Notes: generated from the letters alone by a model not told the origin. A stretch of 15,680 nucleotides of DNA from DATJJW01 sp035491935 (GCA_035491935.1 DATJJW010000097.1:1-15680), one strand, 5' to 3'; shown: positions 6,798-14,523, numbered from the stretch's first letter. Numbers and translations are program-made.

Positions 6798-6816
6798 GCA
6801 AATCATTCTCATTATC
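6798..6816. promoter_or_regulatory. Fur-box-like operator
   Basis: Read on the minus strand, these 19 bases (GATAATGAGAATGATTTGC) match the classical Fur consensus GATAATGATAATCATTATC at 15 of 19 positions. The patch is strikingly AT-rich for this GC-rich region. It lies 32 nt upstream of the plus-strand 183-residue gene and about 70 nt upstream of the divergent 84-residue gene, a placement suited to repressing one or both. A Mur- or Zur-type Fur homologue could bind instead; the metal is not readable from sequence. Confidence 0.65.
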
Positions 6817-6848
6817 ATCGCGCCAAGGCAGCCAATATGGAGGGCAGG

Positions 6849-7400
6849 ATGCTGGGCGAGACCGGAACCCATAGGGGGCTGAGCGGTGGCCCCAGGTTGG
6901 AGGATGTGGATGAGGGGGCCATCGACAAGAGCCGCATGGCCGAGGCGCTGGGCTTAAGTCTGGGCGAGCATCTGGTGGTCTGGGCGTTGCGCCGGCTGGT
7001 GGCGCGCCGCGGCCTCGATCAACTGACAATGATGGAGTTCAAGGAGCTCTGCGGGCCGGGGGCACCCCAGGTGTTGGCGACGTTCCAAGGGTTTCTGGCC
7101 ATCGCCGGCCATGCCAGCCGGCATCCGGTCAATGTGGGCTATCCCGGCTATGTCGGGCTTACTATGGATGAGCGCCATCTGGTGGCGTTGTTGAGCGCGG
7201 CGCAGGCCGGGGAGACGGATCGGTTCTCGGCCCATCTGCGTTTCATGTCGCGGCCGGAAACGCGCGAGGATCTGGGCATCGCCGCCAATGGCCTGGCCGC
7301 GATATTTGCCGCCCATGGGTTGGAATTCGGACCGCCTGCGATGCCGCCCACGACCCCACGCGCCCTCGATCCGCGCAGCGCCGTGGCGCTCGTGCGATAA
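6849..7400 (+). CDS. Hypothetical protein behind a Fur-like box (183 aa)
   Basis: No function is recognised. The protein is soluble, with no signal peptide. It begins with about 25 polar residues, then an apparently helical domain: LGEHLVVWALRRLVARRG, MEFKELCGPGAPQVLATFQGFL, GLTMDERHLVALLSAAQAG, HLRFMSRPETREDL and ANGLAAIFAAHGLEF. I recall alphaproteobacterial hypothetical proteins with the same plan (an ALR.W.ARRG-type start, a G..LT.DER..LALL..AQAGD core), but no named family. Start choice: the ATG at 6849 has GGAGG at 5 nt; an ATG at 6837 with AAGG at 8 nt would add four residues. The Fur-like site lies immediately upstream, so expression probably rises when iron (or the cognate metal) is scarce. 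The gene is followed by a large inverted repeat. Confidence 0.75.
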   Translation: MLGETGTHRGLSGGPRLEDVDEGAIDKSRMAEALGLSLGEHLVVWALRRLVARRGLDQLTMMEFKELCGPGAPQVLATFQGFLAIAGHASRHPVNVGYPGYVGLTMDERHLVALLSAAQAGETDRFSAHLRFMSRPETREDLGIAANGLAAIFAAHGLEFGPPAMPPTTPRALDPRSAVALVR

Positions 7401-7418
7401 GGCGCTTTACATTTCCCG

Positions 7419-7531
7419 CGTCATGGCCGGGCTTGACCCGGCCATCCATGGGTGCAACCCGCAGCATTCCGACCGGCATAGACTTGGCTCGCCCCAAGGC
7501 GGGGATGGCCGGGTCAAGCCCGGCCATGACG
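7419..7531. repeat. 29-bp perfect inverted repeat, alphaproteobacterial dispersed palindrome
   Basis: The left arm 7419-7447 (beginning CGTCATGGCCGGGCTTGA) is the exact reverse complement of the right arm 7503-7531, with a 55-nt spacer. Each arm is itself a hairpin, GGCCGGG-loop-CCCGGCC. Translated, the arms give MAGLDPAIH and GRVKPGHD, strings often seen in spurious small ORFs of alphaproteobacteria, so this is a member of a dispersed repeat. It lies between the 183-residue gene and the end of the convergent aminotransferase gene and would make a strong two-way transcript end. Partial relatives occur at 549-563 and 11814-11838. Confidence 0.85.
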
Positions 7532-7550
7532 TTGGGTAGGTCGGTAGTCG

Positions 7551-8732
7551 CTATTCGCTCTGCAGCATCTGCTTGATGTTGCGGGTCGCCTGGCGCATGC
7601 GGTCGGTGTTCTCGACCAGGGCCAGGCGCACATGGCCGTCGCCATATTCGCCGAAGCCGATGCCAGGGGCGACCGCGACATTGGCCTTCTCCAGCAGCAG
7701 CTTGGAGAATTCCAGGCTGCCCAGATGCTTGTAGCGCTCCGGCAGCGGCGCCCAGGCGAACATCGAGGCCGGCGGCGACGGCACGTCCCAGCCGGCGGCA
7801 TGCAGGCCTTCGATCATGACGTCGCGGCGGCGCTTATAGGTCTTGCGCACGTCGTCGACGTAATCCTGCGGACCATTGAGCGCGGCGATGGCCGCGACCT
7901 GGATTGGCGTGAAGGCGCCGTAGTCGAGGTAGGATTTGACCCGCGCCAAGGCAGCGATCAGCTTGCGCGATCCGACCGCGTAGCCCACGCGCCAGCCCGG
8001 CATGGAATAGGTCTTGGACAGGCTGCCGAACTCGACCGCGACATCGCGGGCGCCCGGAATCTGCAGTACCGAGGGCGGCGGCGGGCAATCGAAATAGATT
8101 TCGGAATAGGCCACGTCCGACAGCACGTAGATGTTGCGGGCGCGGGCGAACTCGATGATCTGGCCGTAGAAGTCGAGATCGCGGATTTCCGCCGTCGGGT
8201 TCGACGGGTAATTGACGATCAGCGCGATCGGCGCCGGCACGCTGTGCTTATAGGCGCGGTCGAGATGGTTGACGAAATCGGCCGGGTCGCAGGGCGGGAT
8301 ATGGCGCACGGCGGCACCGGCGATGATCGCGCCGAAGGCATGGATCGGATAGCTGGGGTTGGGCACCAGCATGACATCGCCCGGGCTGGAGATCGCCTGC
8401 GCCAAATTGGCGAGGCCTTCCTTCGAGCCCAGCGTCACGACGATCTCGCTTTCGGGGTCGAGCTCGGTGTTGAAACGGCGGGAATAATATCCGGCGATCG
8501 CCTTGCGCAGGCCGGGGATCCCCTTGCTGTTGGAATAGCGGTGGGTACGCGGATCCTGCACCGTCTCGACCAGCTTCTGGACGACATGCGCCGGCGAGGC
8601 CAAGTCGGGATTGCCCATGCCCAAATCGATCACATCGCGCCCGGCAGCTCGGGCCGCGGCCTTTAGCCGATTGACCTCGGCAAAGACGTAGGGCGGCAAG
8701 CGGCGGATGCGATGGAATTCAGACTCGGACAT
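7551..8732 (-). CDS. Class I/II PLP-dependent aminotransferase (AlaC/DapL-like)
   Basis: This is a 393-residue fold-type I aminotransferase of the cytoplasm, typical in length. The PLP lysine is K240 in SLSKTYSMPGWRVGYAVGS. Other landmarks are DLGMGNPDLASP, the SKGIPGLRKAIAGYY segment, LGSKEGLANL in the cofactor phosphate region, VNYPSNPTAE with the conserved Asn, VLSDVAYSEIYFD with the Asp/Tyr that contact the ring nitrogen and hydroxyl, and a C-terminal VRLALVEN with the carboxylate-binding Arg. This subgroup includes E. coli AlaC, a glutamate-pyruvate transaminase, and proteins annotated as LL-diaminopimelate aminotransferase. Sequence alone does not separate alanine synthesis from lysine synthesis. 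The ATG starts a conserved-looking MSESEFHRIRRLPPYVFAEVN; the upstream GAGG is rather close. It diverges from gcdH. Confidence 0.92.
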   Translation of the reverse strand: MSESEFHRIRRLPPYVFAEVNRLKAAARAAGRDVIDLGMGNPDLASPAHVVQKLVETVQDPRTHRYSNSKGIPGLRKAIAGYYSRRFNTELDPESEIVVTLGSKEGLANLAQAISSPGDVMLVPNPSYPIHAFGAIIAGAAVRHIPPCDPADFVNHLDRAYKHSVPAPIALIVNYPSNPTAEIRDLDFYGQIIEFARARNIYVLSDVAYSEIYFDCPPPPSVLQIPGARDVAVEFGSLSKTYSMPGWRVGYAVGSRKLIAALARVKSYLDYGAFTPIQVAAIAALNGPQDYVDDVRKTYKRRRDVMIEGLHAAGWDVPSPPASMFAWAPLPERYKHLGSLEFSKLLLEKANVAVAPGIGFGEYGDGHVRLALVENTDRMRQATRNIKQMLQSE

Positions 8733-8786
8733 GACCTCGACTTCTCTGTTCGGAGGGAAAACGACCCATCAGAGAAATGCCAAATC

Positions 8787-8798
8787 GCGTGTTCACGC
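8787..8798. promoter_or_regulatory. 12-bp inverted repeat in the aminotransferase/gcdH divergent region
   Basis: GCGTG-TT-CACGC lies 55 nt upstream of the aminotransferase start, in the 170-nt region it shares with gcdH. The form suits a small dimeric regulator, but short GC-rich palindromes also arise by chance. Confidence 0.3.
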
Positions 8799-8840
8799 AA
8801 GAGGACAGGTAATCCTCAAGCGCATGGCTGCCTTGGGGCC

Positions 8841-8869
8841 TTGCCTGTTTCCTTGGCACGGCGTTAATT
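8841..8869 (+). promoter_or_regulatory. Candidate sigma-70-type promoter for gcdH
   Basis: TTGCCT (8841-8846) and TTAATT (8864-8869) are separated by 17 nt and would start transcription near 8877, leaving a leader of about 26 nt before the gcdH ATG. The match is partial and was found by eye. Confidence 0.4.
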
Positions 8870-8902
8870 CGGGAACTTGCACCCCGAATCGAGGAGCCGC
8901 CC

Positions 8903-10090
8903 ATGGCCCAAGATATGCGTTTCCAATGGGACGATCCGCTGTTGTTCGACACGGATCTGGCGGCGGATGAACGGCAGATCCGCGACGCCGCGCGCGACTA
9001 TGCACAAGGCCAGCTGCAGCCGCGGGTAATCTCGGCCTTCGCCGAGGAGCGTTTCGACCGCGAGATAATGGCGGAGATGGGGGCTTTGGGACTGCTGGGC
9101 GCCACCATTCCGGAGGCGTATGGCGGGGCCGGCGCCTCCTATGTCGCCTATGGGCTGATCGCGCGTGAGGTCGAACGGGTCGATTCAGGATACCGCTCGG
9201 CAATGAGCGTGCAATCCTCGTTGGTCATGCATCCGATCGACGCCTATGGCAGCGAGGCGCAGAAGCGCAAATACCTGCCGAAGCTCGCGACCGGAGAACA
9301 TGTCGGTTGCTTCGGCCTGACCGAGCCGGATGCAGGCTCCGATCCAGCAGGCATGCGCAGCCATGCCACCAAGACCGATGGCGGCTATCGCCTCAACGGT
9401 GCCAAGATGTGGATCACCAACGCGCCGATCGCCGACGTCTTCGTCGTCTGGGCGAAGTCGGAGGCCCATGGCGGCGAGATCAAGGGCTTTGTGCTGGAAA
9501 AGGGCATGAAGGGGCTTTCGGCGCCGAAGATCGAGGGCAAGCTCAGTTTGCGCGCCTCGGCCACCGGCGAGATCGTCATGGAGGATGTCGAGATCGGCGA
9601 GGAGCATCTGTTGCCGGGCGTGGCCGGCCTCAAGGGGCCGTTCGGCTGCCTCAACCGCGCGCGCTACGGCATTGCCTGGGGAGTCATGGGCGCGGCCGAG
9701 TTCTGCTGGCATGCGGCGCGCGACTACACCCTGTCACGCAAGCAATTCGGCCGGCCGCTCGCCGCCAACCAGCTCATCCAGAAAAAGCTCGCCGACATGC
9801 AGACGGAGATCGCACTGGGGCTGCAAGCGGCTCTCAAGGTCGGGCGGCTGATGGATGAGGGCAAGGTGCTGCCGGAGGCGATCTCGCTCATCAAGCGCAA
9901 CAATTGCGGCAAGGCGCTCGACATCGCGCGGGCCTCGCGCGACATGCATGGCGGCAACGGCATCAGCGCCGAGTATCAGGTGCTGCGCCACGCCCTCAAC
10001 CTCGAGACCGTCAATACCTACGAGGGCACGCACGACATCCACGCGCTGATCCTGGGCCGGGCGCAGACCGGTATCCAGGCTTTCTTTTGA
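8903..10090 (+). CDS. gcdH: Glutaryl-CoA dehydrogenase
   Basis: This is a 395-residue flavoenzyme of the acyl-CoA dehydrogenase family that oxidises and decarboxylates glutaryl-CoA to crotonyl-CoA in lysine, tryptophan and glutarate breakdown. The subfamily signature is clear: the C-terminal block ETVNTYEGTHDIHALILGRA places the catalytic base at E374 (equivalent to Glu370 of the human enzyme), and SGYRSAMSVQSSLVMHPI carries the conserved substrate-binding Arg. FGLTEPDAGSDP and KMWITNAPIADVFVVWAK are standard FAD/acyl-CoA contact motifs. Length is normal. The ATG has AGGAG at 6 nt. The ETF-QO gene follows after 43 nt on the same strand, so the enzyme and the acceptor of its electrons are probably cotranscribed; the ETF subunits are not in the window. 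Confidence 0.95.
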   Translation: MAQDMRFQWDDPLLFDTDLAADERQIRDAARDYAQGQLQPRVISAFAEERFDREIMAEMGALGLLGATIPEAYGGAGASYVAYGLIAREVERVDSGYRSAMSVQSSLVMHPIDAYGSEAQKRKYLPKLATGEHVGCFGLTEPDAGSDPAGMRSHATKTDGGYRLNGAKMWITNAPIADVFVVWAKSEAHGGEIKGFVLEKGMKGLSAPKIEGKLSLRASATGEIVMEDVEIGEEHLLPGVAGLKGPFGCLNRARYGIAWGVMGAAEFCWHAARDYTLSRKQFGRPLAANQLIQKKLADMQTEIALGLQAALKVGRLMDEGKVLPEAISLIKRNNCGKALDIARASRDMHGGNGISAEYQVLRHALNLETVNTYEGTHDIHALILGRAQTGIQAFF

Positions 10091-10133
10091 TAAGCGATTT
10101 CTGAAACAGTCTCGGAAAACGGGGAGCATCTCT

Positions 10134-11798
10134 TTGGAACGCGAGAGCATGCAATACGACGTGGTCGTCGTCGGCGCAGGACCTAGCGGGCTGTCGGCGG
10201 CGATCCGGCTCAAGCAATTGGCCGCGGATGCTGGCCGCGAGGTCTCGGTCTGCGTGCTGGAGAAGGGCAGCGAGGTCGGCGCCCATATCCTTTCGGGCGC
10301 CGTGCTCGACCCCCTGGCGCTCAATGAGCTGATCCCGGATTGGCGGAAAAAGGGCGCGCCGGTCGACCAGAAGGTCACGCAAGACCGCTTCCTGATCCTG
10401 AGCGAAACGGGCAGCCGCGAGATCCCGTCCTTCCTGCTGCCGCCGCTGATGCGCAACCACGGCAACTACATCATCAGCTTAGGCGCGCTCTGCCGTTGGC
10501 TGGGTAGCCAAGCGGAGGCGTTGGGCGTCGAGATCTATCCGGGCTTCGCCGCGGCCGAGCTCCTGTTCCACGAGGATGGCCGGCTCAAGGGTGTCGCCAC
10601 CGGCGACATGGGCGTCGGCCGCGACGGCGAGCACAAGGACGGCTTCACGCCCGGCATGGAGCTGCATGCGACCTACACGCTGATCGCGGAAGGTGCGCGC
10701 GGCTCGCTGGCGAAGCAGCTCATCAAGCGCTTTGACCTCGCGAAGGACAGCCAGCCGCAGAAATACGGTCTCGGCATCAAGGAGCTGTGGCGGGTCGATC
10801 CGGCCAGGCACAAGCCTGGCCTGGTCATGCACAGCCAGGGCTGGCCGCTCGATGCCGGCACCGGCGGCGGCTCCTTCCTCTATCACTTCGGGGACTGCCA
10901 GGTCGCGGCGGGCTTCGTCGTCCATCTGGACTACGCGAACCCCTATCTCTCGCCCTTCGAGGAGTTCCAGCGCTTCAAGACCCACCCGGACATCCGCGAC
11001 CTTTTTGAGGGTGGTTCGCGTGAGGGCTATGGTGCCCGCGCCATCAGCGAAGGCGGGCTGCAATCGGTGCCGAAGCTGACATTTGCCGGCGGTGCGCTGG
11101 TCGGCTGCGCCGCGGGCTTCGTCAACCTGCCGCGCATCAAGGGCACGCATAACGCGATGAAGACCGGCATGCTCGCCGCCGAGGCCGCGTTTGCCGCCTT
11201 GAGCGATGTCGTCGGGGGCGAAGCGGCGCCGGCCATGCTGGAACCTTACGAGACGGGTTGGCGCCGTTCCTGGGTGTTCGACGATTTGCACAAGGTGCGC
11301 AACGTCAAGCCGGGGCTGAAATGGGGCATGGCGGCCGGCACCATCCATGGCGGCGTGCATATGTGGCTGAACCAGTTGGGGCTGGGCTTCCTGGTGCCCT
11401 GGACCTTGGCCCATGCCAAGGCGGACCACGAAAGCCTGATGCCGGCGTCGGAATGCGAGCCTATCGCCTATCCGAAACCCGATGGCAAGATCAGCTTCGA
11501 CCGGCTGTCCTCGGTCTTCCTGTCCAACACCGCCCATGAGGAGGACCAGCCGGCGCATCTCAGGCTGACCGATCCGGATATCGCCATCCGGGTCAACCTC
11601 GCCCGCTATGACGCGCCGGAGCAGCGCTACTGCCCGGCGGGCGTTTACGAGATCCTGGACGAGGGGGGCGAAGCCAGGCTGCAGATCAACGCGGCCAATT
11701 GCGTCCATTGCAAGACCTGCGACATCAAGGACCCGTGCCAAAACATCGATTGGGTGGTGCCGGAGGGCGGTGGCGGCCCCAATTACGGCACCATGTGA
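10134..11798 (+). CDS. Electron transfer flavoprotein-ubiquinone oxidoreductase (ETF-QO)
   Basis: This 554-residue membrane-associated flavo-iron-sulfur protein moves electrons from reduced ETF to ubiquinone. The FAD-binding VGAGPSGLSAA has the GxGxxG glycines at 14, 16 and 19. The 4Fe-4S ligands are C500 (in RYCPAGVYE) and C523, C526 and C529 (in NCVHCKTCDIKDP); C535 is an additional Cys. The segment GCAAGFVNLPRIKGTHNAMKTGMLAAE is the second FAD contact and is near-invariant in the family. I keep the TTG start at 10134 because GGGGAG lies 7 nt upstream and the resulting MERESM matches what I recall of alphaproteobacterial homologues; an ATG at 10149 would remove five residues. Pairing with gcdH is functionally coherent, since the protein serves acyl-CoA dehydrogenases generally. 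Confidence 0.96.
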   Translation: MERESMQYDVVVVGAGPSGLSAAIRLKQLAADAGREVSVCVLEKGSEVGAHILSGAVLDPLALNELIPDWRKKGAPVDQKVTQDRFLILSETGSREIPSFLLPPLMRNHGNYIISLGALCRWLGSQAEALGVEIYPGFAAAELLFHEDGRLKGVATGDMGVGRDGEHKDGFTPGMELHATYTLIAEGARGSLAKQLIKRFDLAKDSQPQKYGLGIKELWRVDPARHKPGLVMHSQGWPLDAGTGGGSFLYHFGDCQVAAGFVVHLDYANPYLSPFEEFQRFKTHPDIRDLFEGGSREGYGARAISEGGLQSVPKLTFAGGALVGCAAGFVNLPRIKGTHNAMKTGMLAAEAAFAALSDVVGGEAAPAMLEPYETGWRRSWVFDDLHKVRNVKPGLKWGMAAGTIHGGVHMWLNQLGLGFLVPWTLAHAKADHESLMPASECEPIAYPKPDGKISFDRLSSVFLSNTAHEEDQPAHLRLTDPDIAIRVNLARYDAPEQRYCPAGVYEILDEGGEARLQINAANCVHCKTCDIKDPCQNIDWVVPEGGGGPNYGTM

Positions 11799-11813
11799 GC
11801 ACAGATCGTCGGT

Positions 11814-11838
11814 GTCATGGACCGGTCACCCGGCCATG
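11814..11838. repeat. Decayed copy of the dispersed palindrome
   Basis: The hairpin pairs CATGG and CCGG with CCGG and CCATG around a TCAC loop, with one bulged A. The sequence tracks the large repeat arm at 7419-7447 (GTCATGG, then CCGG, then ACCCGGCCAT) with a few substitutions and deletions. It lies in the 80-nt gap between ETF-QO and the phosphodiesterase gene and may help end the upstream transcript. Confidence 0.55.
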
Positions 11839-11878
11839 CTATCCCGGCGTATCAGGGTAATTTGAAGCGGAGGGCAGC

Positions 11879-13789
11879 ATGGGCGGCGGCGTTTTCAGGG
11901 CTTTGGGCTTGGCGCTGGGCATGGCGGGAGTTATCGCCACGGCCGAGGCGCAAACCACCGCGCCGGTTGCCCCGCCCGAAGCGCCAGCCCAGTCCGAAGC
12001 GCCAGCCCAGTCCGAAGCGCCAGCCCAGCAGGTGGACCAGGCTCAGCCGCACAACATCATCCTGTTCGTGGCCGATGGCTTGCGCGGCAGCGTCGTCAAT
12101 CGGCAGACCGCGCCGACCATGGCGGCGGTCGCCCGCGACGGCGTGTGGATGCGCAACGGCCACGCGCTGTTCCCGACATTCACCACCGCCAATGCCAGCG
12201 GCATGGCGACCGGCCATTATCTCGGCGACAGCGGCGACTTCTCCAACACGATCTATGTCGGTTTCGAGGTGGGCGCGGCCGGCAAGAGCGTTACGCCGTT
12301 CCTGGAGAACGACCAGGTGCTGGGCGAGGTCGACAAGCAGTTCGGCGGCAACTACCTCGACGAGGCGACGATCCTCAAGCTCGCCCGCGACAAGGGCTAC
12401 GGCACGGCGTCGATCGGCAAGGTCGGGCCGGTGCTGATCTTCGACCCGACCGAGCGTTCGGGCGAGAAGACGATCATCATCGACGACCAGACCGGCTCCG
12501 GCAAAGGCATCCCGCTGTCGCAGGAAATGGCCGACAAGCTGAAAGCGGTGGGCCTGCCGCTCGTCGCCCCATCCCGCGGCGACAATGGCAAGGCCGGCGA
12601 TTTCAGGACCCCCGGCACGCTGGTCGCCAACATCACGCAGCAGAATTATTTCGCCAATGCCGCGACCGAGGCGGTGCTGCCGCTGCTCGCCGCCCGGCAC
12701 AAGCCCTTCATCATGGTGTTCTGGTCGCGCGATCCGGACGGCACGCAGCATAACCAGGGTGACAGCCTGCTGCAGCTGGTGCCGGGCATCAACGGCCCGA
12801 CCTCGATGGCGGGGATCCGCAATGCCGACAATGACCTTGCCAGGTTGCGCGCCGCGTTGACCAAGCTGGGCCTGGCCGGCAACACCGACGTCATCGTCAC
12901 CGCCGATCACGGTTTCTCGACCATCGGCAAGATGAGCAAGACCAGCCCCGCGGCCAGGCAGCACTATGCCGATGTGCCGAATGGCATGCTGCCGGTTGGC
13001 TTCCTGGCGCTCGACCTTGCCAGGGGCCTCAAGATGCCGCTCCTCGACCCGGATGCGAATGACGCCAAGATCGGCAAGGATGCGCATACCAAATTGGGCA
13101 ACGGCTTGATCGGTGGCGACCGGACGCATCCCAGGCTGGTGGTCGCGGCCAATGGTGGCTCCGACCTCGTCTATATCCCCAGCGGCGACAAGGTTCTTGC
13201 GGCACGGGTCGTGAAGATCCTGCTGGCCCAGGATTATGTCAGCGGCATCTTCGTCAATTCAAAGCTGGGTTCGTATCCCGGCACCATGCCGCTCGGCGCC
13301 ATCAACCTCGAAGGCAAGGCGGTGACGCCGGCGCCGGCGATCGCGGTGAATTTCCGCTCCTTCGATACGGTATGCGGCGAGCCTGTGCGTTGCACCGTCG
13401 AGATCGCGGATTCGGTGCTGCAACAGGGCCAGGGCATGCATGGCTCGTTCAGCCGTGCCGATACCTGGAACTTCATGGCCGCCATCGGCCCCGACTTCAA
13501 GGCCGGCATGGTCGACACCGCGCCGACCAGCAATGCCGATCTCGGCCTCACCATCGCCAAGCTGATGAAGCTCGACATCTCGGCCAAGGGCAAGCTGCTC
13601 GGCCGCTCGCTCAATGAGATCATGCCCGGCGGCGTCATGCCGGGCGTCACCAGCCAGGTCGTGTCCTCGAAACCCGCGGCCAATGGCTTGCGCACGGTCA
13701 TCGACATGCAGCGGGTCGGCGATACGAAATACTTCGATGCGGCCGGCTTTCCCGGCCGCACTGTCGGGCTGACAGCAACGGGCTTCTGA
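11879..13789 (+). CDS. Secreted alkaline-phosphatase-superfamily phosphodiesterase/nucleotide pyrophosphatase
   Basis: This is a 636-residue exported hydrolase. A signal peptide (about residues 1-24, ending AEA) leads into a low-complexity EAPAQS linker. The catalytic domain begins at PHNIILFVADGLRG. Two-metal ligands of the NPP/type I phosphodiesterase fold are all identifiable: D66, the nucleophile T102 in FPTFTTANASGMATG, D287 and H291 in DPDGTQHNQGD, D343 and H344 in TADHGFS, and probably H521 in GMHGSFSR, followed by AAIGPDFKAG. The likely reaction is metal-dependent hydrolysis of a phosphate mono- or diester in the periplasm; the substrate cannot be read. It is longer than minimal NPPs because of an insert between the nucleophile and D287 and a C-terminal tail. 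The ATG has GGAGG at 5 nt. It is probably its own transcription unit, ending at the hairpin at 13854. Confidence 0.87.
   Translation: MGGGVFRALGLALGMAGVIATAEAQTTAPVAPPEAPAQSEAPAQSEAPAQQVDQAQPHNIILFVADGLRGSVVNRQTAPTMAAVARDGVWMRNGHALFPTFTTANASGMATGHYLGDSGDFSNTIYVGFEVGAAGKSVTPFLENDQVLGEVDKQFGGNYLDEATILKLARDKGYGTASIGKVGPVLIFDPTERSGEKTIIIDDQTGSGKGIPLSQEMADKLKAVGLPLVAPSRGDNGKAGDFRTPGTLVANITQQNYFANAATEAVLPLLAARHKPFIMVFWSRDPDGTQHNQGDSLLQLVPGINGPTSMAGIRNADNDLARLRAALTKLGLAGNTDVIVTADHGFSTIGKMSKTSPAARQHYADVPNGMLPVGFLALDLARGLKMPLLDPDANDAKIGKDAHTKLGNGLIGGDRTHPRLVVAANGGSDLVYIPSGDKVLAARVVKILLAQDYVSGIFVNSKLGSYPGTMPLGAINLEGKAVTPAPAIAVNFRSFDTVCGEPVRCTVEIADSVLQQGQGMHGSFSRADTWNFMAAIGPDFKAGMVDTAPTSNADLGLTIAKLMKLDISAKGKLLGRSLNEIMPGGVMPGVTSQVVSSKPAANGLRTVIDMQRVGDTKYFDAAGFPGRTVGLTATGF
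11978..12031 (+). repeat. 18-bp tandem repeat, three units, in the phosphodiesterase linker
   Basis: The unit GAAGCGCCAGCCCAGTCC occurs at 11978-11995 and 11996-12013, and a third time at 12014-12031 where only the final codon differs (CAG). It encodes EAPAQS, EAPAQS, EAPAQQ in frame, between the signal peptide and the catalytic domain. Perfect DNA identity between units suggests recent slippage; copy number may vary between strains without breaking the frame. Confidence 0.9.
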
Positions 13790-13853
13790 TGCCTCCCGGC
13801 TGTGCGGAGATTCGGGTCGAACGACCCAAGCGATGGATCGGATCACGAACCCA

Positions 13854-13886
13854 CCGGCTGGGCTGATTCAACCCAGCCGGATTTTA
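13854..13886 (+). terminator. Rho-independent-type terminator after the phosphodiesterase gene
   Basis: CCGGCTGGG (13854-13862) pairs perfectly with CCCAGCCGG (13872-13880) around a 9-nt loop and is followed by ATTTTA. It lies 65 nt after the stop. A second hairpin follows at once (CCGCCGG 13894-13900 with CCGGCGG 13910-13916, 9-nt loop), between the convergent genes, and may serve the minus strand, although no U-tract follows it there. Confidence 0.65.
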
Positions 13887-13930
13887 CGATGGCCCGCCGG
13901 ATCTGATAACCGGCGGAGCCGGGCGGTTCA

Positions 13931-14482
13931 TCATTCGGTGTCGCCGGCCTTTGCCCGTTCCGGATACCAGCTTGTGAATTTGATCGCCCCGATCAGCGCA
14001 ACGATGGTCGCGATGATACCGATCCGAGGCGGCAAGGCCGGGGCATAGAGCAGAACGAGATCGGCGATCACCAGAACGACGAAAGCCAGCGCCCAGACGG
14101 CCGTGATGACATAGTTCGTGCGCATGAATTGCGGGCTGTCCCAGAATTCTGCCGATACCTGCTCACGCGCATATTGCAGCGTGAACGGCCGCCGCAACGC
14201 CATGGATACGAGAACGATGAGGAGCAGGCCGAGGTCGACGCGCAGCCGGACGCCTATGATGGACCAGGCCGGCCCTCCGAAAACCGCATAGAGTGCCAGC
14301 GCGCCGAACAGGATCGTCGTCCCGATCTCGAGGATTTTGGGGCTTCGGCCAGGTGTCACCCAGTCGCGGAGCAAGAGGGCCACGGACACCACGGCGCCGG
14401 CGATCAACCCCTCGGTCGCACCAACGACACGATCGACAAGCGCAAAGACGATGAATGGCGCGAAGGCAAGCAGGATACCCAT
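13931..14482 (-). CDS. Conserved-looking six-helix membrane protein of unknown function
   Basis: This 183-residue inner-membrane protein has about six hydrophobic helices: GILLAFAPFIVFALVDRVVG, GLIAGAVVSVALLL, ILFGALALYAVFGG, VDLGLLLIVLVSMAL, YVITAVWALAFVVLVIADLVL and IGIIATIVALIGAIKF. Conspicuous polar signatures between helices are RDWVTPGRSPKILEIGT and RRPFTLQYAREQVSAEFWDSPQF, the latter looking like a functional cytoplasmic or periplasmic loop. I do not recognise a named family with confidence; the overall plan recalls septation-protein-A/VC0807-like membrane proteins, but that is a guess. The ATG at 14482 has GGAAG at 8 nt; a TTG at 14506 would add eight polar residues. A good promoter with a palindrome in its spacer lies about 100 nt upstream. 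Confidence 0.75.
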   Translation of the reverse strand: MGILLAFAPFIVFALVDRVVGATEGLIAGAVVSVALLLRDWVTPGRSPKILEIGTTILFGALALYAVFGGPAWSIIGVRLRVDLGLLLIVLVSMALRRPFTLQYAREQVSAEFWDSPQFMRTNYVITAVWALAFVVLVIADLVLLYAPALPPRIGIIATIVALIGAIKFTSWYPERAKAGDTE

Positions 14483-14523
14483 CGTCTCTTCTTCCGCCTT
14501 CGGCAACGCTGATTCTCAGGCAA

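Noticed and set aside
7243..7539. Small open frames over the inverted repeat giving MAGLDPAIH and GRVKPGHD
   Set aside because: These are translations of the dispersed palindrome, a known source of spurious gene calls, and lack ribosome-binding sites.
7632..8666. 344-codon plus-strand frame opposite the aminotransferase
   Set aside because: The minus-strand aminotransferase is full length with its PLP lysine. The plus frame is a codon-bias shadow.
10479..11741. 420-codon open frame on the minus strand opposite ETF-QO
   Set aside because: ETF-QO motifs, including the Fe-S cysteines, are unambiguous on the plus strand. The antisense product shows no family features.
11852..13129. 425-codon open frame on the minus strand opposite the phosphodiesterase gene
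   Set aside because: All seven active-site residues of the phosphodiesterase are read on the plus strand. The antisense frame includes the tandem repeat read backwards (GWRFGL units) and looks like noise.
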